Of a DNA stretch of 64,000 nucleotides, positions 57,730 through 64,000 are shown piece by piece; position 1 is the first letter of the stretch, and every line of letters begins with the position of its first letter. This DNA is from Corydoras sp. C115. Lineage: Eukaryota; Chordata; Actinopteri; Siluriformes; Callichthyidae. Both the position numbers and the translations under genes were made by a program. The stretch spans positions 87,001-151,000 of the forward strand of contig JAFMOC010000207.1 in the NCBI GenBank assembly GCA_019802505.1, in the 5' to 3' direction. The notes beneath the pieces were generated by a model. The model ran no database searches. It was not told the origin of the DNA and saw only the letters and a program-made list of their open reading frames with translations.

Positions 57730-59145
57730 GTGACCTCACCGCACTCACCTGCTAATGACCACAAGGTGGCATCAGACAATACAAAGGTCATAATGCCTTA
57801 TAATGCCTTATAATGCAAACATCCATCACAATTGCCCCATGTAGAGTTGTTCGTACATTCGCGCTTCCTGAGAAAACCCTGAGTTCTTCCCTCGGCTGAT
57901 GGGATGTTCTCAGGATGTTCTGCACTTTGGACTGTACATCATGCACAACCCTGAAACCTGAAACCTCTGGGATCTGAATTTCGCTGAGGTCTCAAATCAG
58001 AGGCGCAGCCACAGAGCAGGCCACTGCTGCCCGGCCCTACAGCGTTCCACGGTGTCTGCTTTCAGACCGGGGACAGATGGACAGATAGACACATGGATTG
58101 GACGACCAGAATAGAACAGAACAGCATTTTATACGACTCCCGCTCCACGTCACAGCTCAAACATCTCAGGGTTAGTTGAGGGACCTGACTCAGCTTTCTG
58201 GTCTGGTTTGTAGTCCAGGATCTCCACCACATGGTCCTTTCTGTCCGGAGTAACCCCCCGCGTCCGTCTGGGTTCTCCTTAGGGTCTGCAGTTACCTCCA
58301 CCATTCCAGAGACATGCAGATGGTGAAGGTGTCCATCAGTGCAGGAGCCCCAGATGAATCCGGTAACATCAGTCGTCCCAATAACATCAGATGTGCAGAT
58401 CTGTACATGCTGTGGCGCCCCCTATTGCAACTTCCCAAAACATAAAAAACACACTGTGTTCTGTTAATAAAATGTGAGTCGGTGCAGGAGCTGCACATGC
58501 GTAGTTTGAGTAGCTTGGTGGCCTGAGGGTGGCAGTGTTGTCCGTGTTTTACAGACTCTCTGTTCAATCGTCTGAGCTTTCGACAGAATGTCCTCAAAAT
58601 ATTAATTTTGAATGATTTATGTTATTAAGAATATTGGGTTTGGTCTCAGTAGGATGGAGGAGGTACATTCTGGGTGGAGTTTGCATGTTCTCCTCGCGTG
58701 TAGGTGGCCAACCACCAACAAACCTCCTGTGAGAGATTCAGGGAGAACATGCAAAACCCCAGACCTTGTCCTCTCTGCTGCCCTTTGGTTCTGTGTTCAG
58801 AACATTCCAGCTCTGTTTCAAGGAGGAGCCCATGTTCTGATGTACTTGATCTATTTTTCTTCGATGTCCTCTGTCTTAATTGGAGGAAAATTGGGAGGGG
58901 GACATGGAACCTGGAACCTATCCCAGTGCTCATGGAAAGTCTGCGGACAGGACGCGGGTCCATCTCTGTGATTTGCTTCGGAGATAAACAAATTTCTTTG
59001 AAATGTTCTCCAGCATAACGCAGTTAGGAGCTCGACCCTGAACAAAAACAAAATGGGGTCCTCTCTTTCAGGAACACCTCCTCCTCCTCCTGGACTTTAG
59101 AGAATGACCTCAGGAGTTCATTTTAATTCCAAGTCACCATTCCAA
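57730..59145. other. slc66a2 intron, mostly unique
   Basis: A SINE-like scrap with TGGGTGGAGTTTGCATGTTC at 58668-58720 and its surroundings looks like a relative of SINE-A. No exon with PQ-loop features found. Confidence 0.4.
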
Positions 59146-59365
59146 TTCATTCCAGTGGTGCTGGCTTGAGGTTTGGGCTCTGTGCAGACCAGCTCCTCCA
59201 CACCGACCTCCTTCATCCTCCATGTCTGGGGTCTACAGACTGTGTGCTTTGTGCATTGTGGTGCAATGTGGTGCAGAAGCGGGCCTTCCCCAAACTGTTT
59301 CTACAAGCTTGCAAGCATGCATGAATATGTGCATAGCTAGGTGCTTGATCATGCGTAAACATTTC
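59146..59365 (+). mobile_element. Degenerate Tc1-like remnant
   Basis: GGGCTCTGTGCAGACCAG, CCTCCACACCGA, GGGCCTTCCCCAAACTGTTT and CATAGCTAGGTGCTTGATCA follow the family order, with a large internal deletion. Confidence 0.6.
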
Positions 59366-59767
59366 AATAGAGCTCAGTATAATACTGAAATCCAGTGATG
59401 AAGAGGCGTGTCCTGAGTCCTCGGTGCATGCACTGATTACATGCGTCCCTCAACTCGAACCCGAATGCAGGCGGTCCTCATGCTCATGGGGTCTGTGAGG
59501 TGCGGGGTGTAGCGCCCTCGTTCCATCCACAAAGGTAAATTCACATCGATGAATTATTAAGAGGCCATAAAAATTTCAGGCATGCTTTTACTGACCTCTG
59601 TCTCGCTCTTTCCCCCGCGCTCGTCTCACCCTCTGCATATGCAAATGGCCCGTGAGAGACTCTCAGACGTGTATGAGAGAGAGAGAGGGAAAAAAACCCT
59701 ATTCCTCACTCCACACACACACACACACAAACTTGTGTATGTATATTTTTTGTCTGTTTGTTTTTTT

Positions 59768-59769
<2 letters not shown>
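59366..59769. other. slc66a2 intron, plain sequence
   Basis: No exon or named repeat; (CA)n run near 59714-59728. Confidence 0.4.
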
Positions 59770-59852
<83 letters not shown>

Positions 59853-59965
59853 TTTATTTTTTTTTTTTTTTTATTATTTTATTTTTTTTTTCATATTTTT
59901 TTTCCCATTACCATATATATATATTTTTTTTTTCATATAATTATTACTATTATTATTTATTTACA
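59770..59965. repeat. (TA)n and T-rich tract
   Basis: About 40 TA units then T runs and ATATAT; likely unstable. Confidence 0.93.
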
Positions 59966-60004
59966 AACACACACATATAATCTTTATTACTGCATTAACA
60001 TAAC

Positions 60005-60098
60005 ATTTTATTTATTCCTGTTATTTGTTTTGTATATAATATGCTTTGACAATATGAATGTAAACATTTGTCATGTCAATAAAGCAAATTGATATGAA
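60005..60098 (+). mobile_element. LINE-like 3' end
   Basis: ATGCTTTGACAATATGAATG, ATTTGTCATGTCAATAAAGC and AAATTGATATGAATTGAG resemble the 3' end of a fish LINE, with an AATAAA. The GA-rich repeat starts where the (GAATT)n tail would be. Confidence 0.5.
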
Positions 60099-60990
60099 TT
60101 GAGAGAGAGAGTAAGACTGTGAGTGAGGAGAGAGAGAGTAAGGGTGTGAGTGAGGAGAGAGAGTGAGAGTAAGAGTGTGAGTGAGGAGAGAGAGTGAGAG
60201 TAAGGGTGTGAGTGAGGAGAGAGAGTGAGAGTAAGAGTGTGAGTGAGGAGAGAGAGTGAGAGTAAGAGTGTGAGTGAGGAGAGAGAGTGAGAGTAAGGGT
60301 GTGAGTGAGGAGAGAGAGTGAGAGTAAGAGTGTGAGTGAGGAGAGAGAGTGAGAGTAAGAGTGTGAGTGTGAGTGAGAGAGAGAGTGAGAGTAAGGGTGT
60401 GAGTGAGAGAGAGAGTGAGAGTAAGAGTGTGAGTGAGGAGAGAGAGTGAGGGTGTGAATGAGAGAGAGTGAGGGTGTGAGTGAGGAGAGAGAGAGAGAGT
60501 GAGCGAGTGTGAGTCAGGAGAGAGAGAGAGAGTGAGAGTGAGAGTGTGAGTGAGGAGAGAGAGTAAGAGTGTGAGTGAGGAGAGAGAGAAAGAGTGTGAG
60601 TGAGGAGAGAGAGTCCTGTCACTCCATCCCGTGAGGAGAGAGAGAGAGAGAGATAAGATTCTGTGAGTTCCGTCCCCCGAGGAGAGAGAGAGAGAGAGAG
60701 AGTAAGAGTGTGAGTGAGGAGAGAGAGAGAGAGTAAGAGTGTGAGTGAGGAGAGAGAGAGATTGCGGTCAGAGTGTGATGTGAGGAGAGTGTGAGAGAGA
60801 GAGTAAGAGTGGTGAGTGATGAGAAGAGAGAGAGAGTAAGAGTCCTGAGGTCCTCTCGAGAGAGAGAGTGCACTGAGTGTTTTAGTGAGGAGAGAGAGAG
60901 AGAGTAAGAGTGTTGAGTGAGAGAGAGAGAGTAAGAGCTGAGCGAGGAGAACAGGAGAGTTAAGAGTGGTGAGAGTTTGAGGAGAGAGGG
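60099..60990 (+). repeat. GA-rich minisatellite, ~36-bp GAGTGTGAGTGAGGAGAGAG unit
   Basis: Regular to about 60480 (GAGAGTAAGAGTGTGAGTGA and GGAGAGAGAGT). From 60610 single insertions of unrelated text appear (CCTGTCACTCCATCCCG, TCTGTGAGTTCCGTCCC). Confidence 0.9.
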
Positions 60991-61690
60991 AGAGTTTGTA
61001 AACTCCAGTATCCGCGTGGGTGTTCCACATTCCAGAGAGAGAGAGACGCTGTGAGTGAGGAGAGAGACCCAGAGACAGGAGTAAGGTCTATGAGGAGAGA
61101 GAGGAGAGTAACAGAGTGAGTGAGGAGACATACACAGTAAGAGTGTGAGTGAGGGAGATTTGAGTAAGAACTTCACTTGACTTGAGAGATGAGAGAGAGG
61201 ACAGTGGGAGGAAACCGGAGAAGAGAGAGGAAACCCACGCTGGACATGAGGAGAGAGAGATGGAAACTCCAGAGAGAGAGTAACCGGGTCCAGCGCTGAG
61301 AGAGACAGAGACCACTAAGGCCTGTGAGGGATCCCTGCTGAGATTATTTTATCATATCCATTTATCTTCCGTCAATAAAGCAAACTGAATTAGGGTCGTT
61401 GAGAGAGAGAGTAAAGTTGTGAGTGGGAGAGAGAGACAGAGACGAGAGATCGTGTGAAGGGTGTGACACACTCACTCAGACAGACATACACATTTGTCAT
61501 GGGGCAATTTGGAGCAAACTGAATTGATTGATCCATGTTTTTGGACTGTGGAGAGAGAAGAGAGAGAGAGTGTGAGTGAGGAAGACCCACGCGAGAGAGT
61601 GGGAAAGAGGACATGGGAAAGAGAGAGTGAGGGTGTCGAAAGAGGGAGTCCCTAGCGCTGAGAGGAGAACATGCCAACCACTAAGCCACA
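60991..61690 (-). repeat. Mosaic of SINE-A, LINE-end and GA-repeat pieces
   Basis: Short pieces of minus-strand SINE-A (GTGGGAGGAAACCGGAGAA, GGAAACTCCA, GTCCCTAGCGCTGAGAGG) alternate every 7-40 bp with pieces of the LINE end (GTCAATAAAGCAAACTGAAT) and the GA repeat. The SINE-A order is kept through two successive copies. This is unlike ordinary insertion or mutation. Confidence 0.75.
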
Positions 61691-61917
61691 GTTTGTAGAC
61701 TCGATGTTGGCGAAATATAAATCTGATGATCTCCGTGTCGAGCCATCAGGTCTCATGTCCACACTCACTGGTCATGCACCTACATGCAGGGACAAAGGGC
61801 CTTCCCCAAACTGTTGTCTCAAAGTTAAAAACATATAGTGGGCCAATGTGAGGTAGGATTAATTAAAACGACTCATCCTGTCGTTAGTGAATAAGACGTA
61901 GGTGCGGGTGGGGCATT
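61691..61917. other. slc66a2 intron, short plain stretch
   Basis: Contains one Tc1-like scrap, GGGCCTTCCCCAAACTGTTG, at about 61798. Confidence 0.45.
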
Positions 61918-62100
61918 GGGTGGGGTTGGGCATTGGTGGGTGGGGCATTGGGCTGTCAATCTGAAGGTTGGGGGTTCAAATCCCAGGTCCACTGAAGTTA
62001 CCAGTGTGGGTCCTTGAGCAAGACCCTTAACCCTCATTGGTCCAGGGATGCTGTGATGAACCCTGTTCTCACCTTGTAAGTCACTTTGGGTAAATGCAAG
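61918..62100 (+). repeat. SINE-B copy
   Basis: A box damaged (GTGGGGCATTGGGCTG), B box GGTTCAAATCCC and the TTGTAAGTCACTTTGGGTAA tail present. Confidence 0.83.
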
Positions 62101-62339
62101 ACGGATGTCCCTTTACTTTTGTCCTCTGTCTCCGTGTTGTTGTTCTTCCCCTTGGCCCATGTGCTGCCGTCAGCGACGGCTCCCCAGAGCCGCTAACCGC
62201 TGCAGGGAGGAGGCACGCGCTGCTGAGAACAAATAATGACCTGACTTTGGGTGTCAATGGATTCCATGCCACCTAGTTACGGTTTTTGGAGACAGATTAA
62301 GAGGAGGGGTAACCACATATCATCGGTACCCTCATGTTA
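62101..62339. other. slc66a2 intron, plain sequence
   Basis: Nothing recognised; a 60-codon open frame at 62094 has no support. Confidence 0.4.
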
Positions 62340-62691
62340 CGGGTGGCGTGGTGGCTCAGTGGTTGGCATGTTCTCCTCTCAGTGCTAGGCATTCCCGGTT
62401 CGAATCCCCATCTGGGTGGAGTTTCCATGTTCTCCCCGTGTCCGCGTGGGTTTCCTCCGTGTTCTCCGGCTTCCTACCACAGTCCAAAAACATGGATCAA
62501 GTCAATTAAGTTCTCCAAATTGCCCCATATAGAGTGTGTGTGTGTGTGAGTGAGTGTGTGTCCAGGGATGGATTGGCACCATGTCCTGGGTGTATCTGCC
62601 CAGCGCCCTTGACGTTCTCCCCTGGATGGGCATGGGGAACCCCCACCGCGACCCTAATATAGGATAAAGTGGAAGATAATGGATGGATGGG
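62340..62691 (+). repeat. SINE-A copy, full length
   Basis: A box GTGGTGGCTCAGTGGTTGGC, B box GGTTCGAATCCC, tail GATAAAGTGGAAGATAATGG. Confidence 0.9.
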
Positions 62692-62700
62692 AACGTGGAG

Positions 62701-63215
62701 GGATGGTGGCTAGCCTGTTCTCCTCTCAGCGCTGGGGATCCAGGTTTAATTCCCAATCTGGGTGGAGTTTCTATGTTCTCCCCGTGTCCACATGGTTTCT
62801 TCTGCGTTCTCTGGTAACCTTCTTACAATTCAAAAACTTGGATTCGCTCCTGTACATGAGCAATGGCTTAGTGGATGGCATGTTCTCCTCTCAGTGCTAG
62901 GAATTCCCGGTTCGAATCCCTATCTGGGTGGAGTTTCCATGTTCTCCCCATGTCCACATGGTTTCTTTTGGTTTCTTCCCCGTGTCCACATGGTTTCTTC
63001 TCTGGAACCTTCTTACAATTCAAAAACTTGGATTCGCTCCTGTACATGAGCAATGGCTTAGTGGTTGGCATGTTTTCCTCTCAGTGCTAGGAATTCCCGG
63101 TTCGAATACCTATCTGGGTGGAGTTTCCATGTTCTCCCCGTGTCCACATGGTTTCATCTGCGTTCTCTGGAACCTTCTTACAATCCAAAAACTTGGATTC
63201 GCTTCTGTCCATGAG
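62701..63215 (+). repeat. Three tandem SINE-A 5' halves
   Basis: Heads near 62705, 62868 and 63050 each run from the A-box region through B box and TTTCCATGTTCTCCCC to a variant end (CTTACAATTCAAAAACTTGG and ATTCGCTCCTGTACATGAG). The truncation end is the same in all three. Confidence 0.85.
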
Positions 63216-63810
63216 TGTTGTTTTTTGTTGGGGTTCTTTCCGATTCCCTCTCTTGCTCCCCGCAGACCCGTTACGATCGAGGTTGCAGCATCCATCAGAG
63301 GACTGAGAGCAGAACCACACGCCGTGTAGTCCTTCATTAGTCAGGGCTAGAACGTGTAGCTCAGCAGACAGCAGTGATTTGTCCGCTGAAGGATCCCCGA
63401 CATGAGGACGGCTCGCTGATGGGTTCCGGGCTTGGTTCTATCCCGCCGTGTGTCTACTACAAAACCGCCAGTACGTGGGACTGCTGGAGCGGAACCCTCG
63501 CTCTCGCTCTCTCATCTCGGCAGGGGGTCCCGTTAGTGGAGCTTCCAAAATCCTGTGTGGAAAAAAACTTCCCCTGGATTTGGGATCCAGGGTTCCATTG
63601 GTTAACTTGAGCTGACCCATGACCTTGTCTTGTCCTTCTCCTTGGTGATCTCTGAGGGGCAGAACAGCGGAACAGTGTGGAACTCCTGCAGCGTGCTGCT
63701 GATTGTCTTCCCAGGAGGTTCAGTGTGAGTTTAATGGGCGTTAAAGTTCCGACAGGCTCCATTTCACACGGTGCTTAATTAAAAATATTTATATTTAAAA
63801 TATTAACTGC
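63216..63810. other. slc66a2 intron, unique sequence
   Basis: No exon with PQ-loop features and no named repeat. Confidence 0.4.
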
Positions 63811-64000
63811 TGAGCGGCACAATGGCGTGGTGGTTTAGCATGTTCTCCTCTCAGCGCTAGGGATTCCTGGTTTGAATCCCCATCTGGGTGGAGTTTCCAT
63901 GTTCTCCCAGTGTCCGTTTGGGTTTCCTCCGGGTTCTCCGGTTTCCTCCCACAGTCCAAAAACATGGATCAAATCAATTGAGTTCTCCAAATTGCCCCAT
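63811..64000 (+). repeat. SINE-A copy cut by the right window edge
   Basis: Head and first half present; A box ATGGCGTGGTGGTTTAGC. Confidence 0.87.

Noticed and set aside
60071..61176. Leu/Ser-rich minus-strand frames up to 319 codons
   Set aside because: Translation of the GA-rich minisatellite and the mosaic block.
62334..62549. Recurrent 60-150-codon frames with text like PRGFPPGSPVSSHSPKTWIK or FGLWEETGEPGGNPRGHGEN
   Set aside because: These are the SINE-A body read on either strand; the same peptide appears at dozens of copies and always breaks at element ends.
1034..64000. tRNA genes suggested by A and B boxes
   Set aside because: The boxes are the tRNA-like heads of SINE-A and SINE-B; none folds into a full cloverleaf by eye, and all are followed by SINE body sequence.

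Overview
The window is nuclear DNA of a ray-finned fish, probably a teleost. The evidence is vertebrate genes with GT-AG introns and teleost-like proteins, very dense CA/TG, GATA and minisatellite repeats, and dozens of copies of a DANA/mermaid-like tRNA-derived SINE. Tc1/mariner and hAT-like remnants are also present. A catfish-like (ostariophysan) genome is my guess from the repeat mix, not something the sequence proves. There are no bacterial-type operons, CRISPR arrays or phage genes.

Four protein-coding genes are supported. (1) MLYCD, malonyl-CoA decarboxylase, minus strand: exons 1-4 lie between 13315 and 2098 and the last exon is off the left edge. (2) A type IB DNA topoisomerase of the TOP1/TOP1MT family, plus strand: 17 coding exons from 17182 to 45015 join in frame into a 700-residue protein with all five active-site residues. 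(3) HSBP1, heat shock factor binding protein 1, minus strand: three coding exons (50828 to 47909) give a complete 76-residue protein, and its second intron has AT-AC ends with U12-type signals. (4) SLC66A2 (PQLC1), a PQ-loop membrane protein, plus strand: the first two coding exons (57080-57729) are present and the rest runs off the right edge.

Layout: MLYCD and the topoisomerase are head to head about 3.9 kb apart, the topoisomerase and HSBP1 are tail to tail about 2.9 kb apart, and HSBP1 and SLC66A2 are head to head about 6.3 kb apart. The genes do not form one pathway: they serve mitochondrial/peroxisomal lipid metabolism, DNA topology, the heat shock response and membrane transport. MLYCD next to HSBP1 is also the human arrangement on 16q; here the topoisomerase sits between them.

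Most of the rest is repeat. I count about 47 full or partial copies of the main SINE (SINE-A), roughly a fifth of the window, in both orientations. A second tRNA-derived SINE (SINE-B) occurs singly and as a six-unit head-to-tail array at 49280-50545. Topoisomerase introns carry at least eight minisatellites. These minisatellites produce long open frames (up to about 470 codons, often in several frames) that are not genes. Long inverted repeats occur at 2554-2834, 3467-4498, 37965-38110, 41375-41481 and 43018-44755. The stretch 60990-61690 alternates short pieces of two unrelated sequences and is probably an assembly or consensus error.

The points most worth checking are the AT-AC intron in HSBP1, topoisomerase exons whose 3' splice sites abut long TG tracts (one exon lies between complementary TG and CA tracts), decayed copies of the MLYCD exon 1 splice-donor region, the tandem SINE array and the mosaic block.
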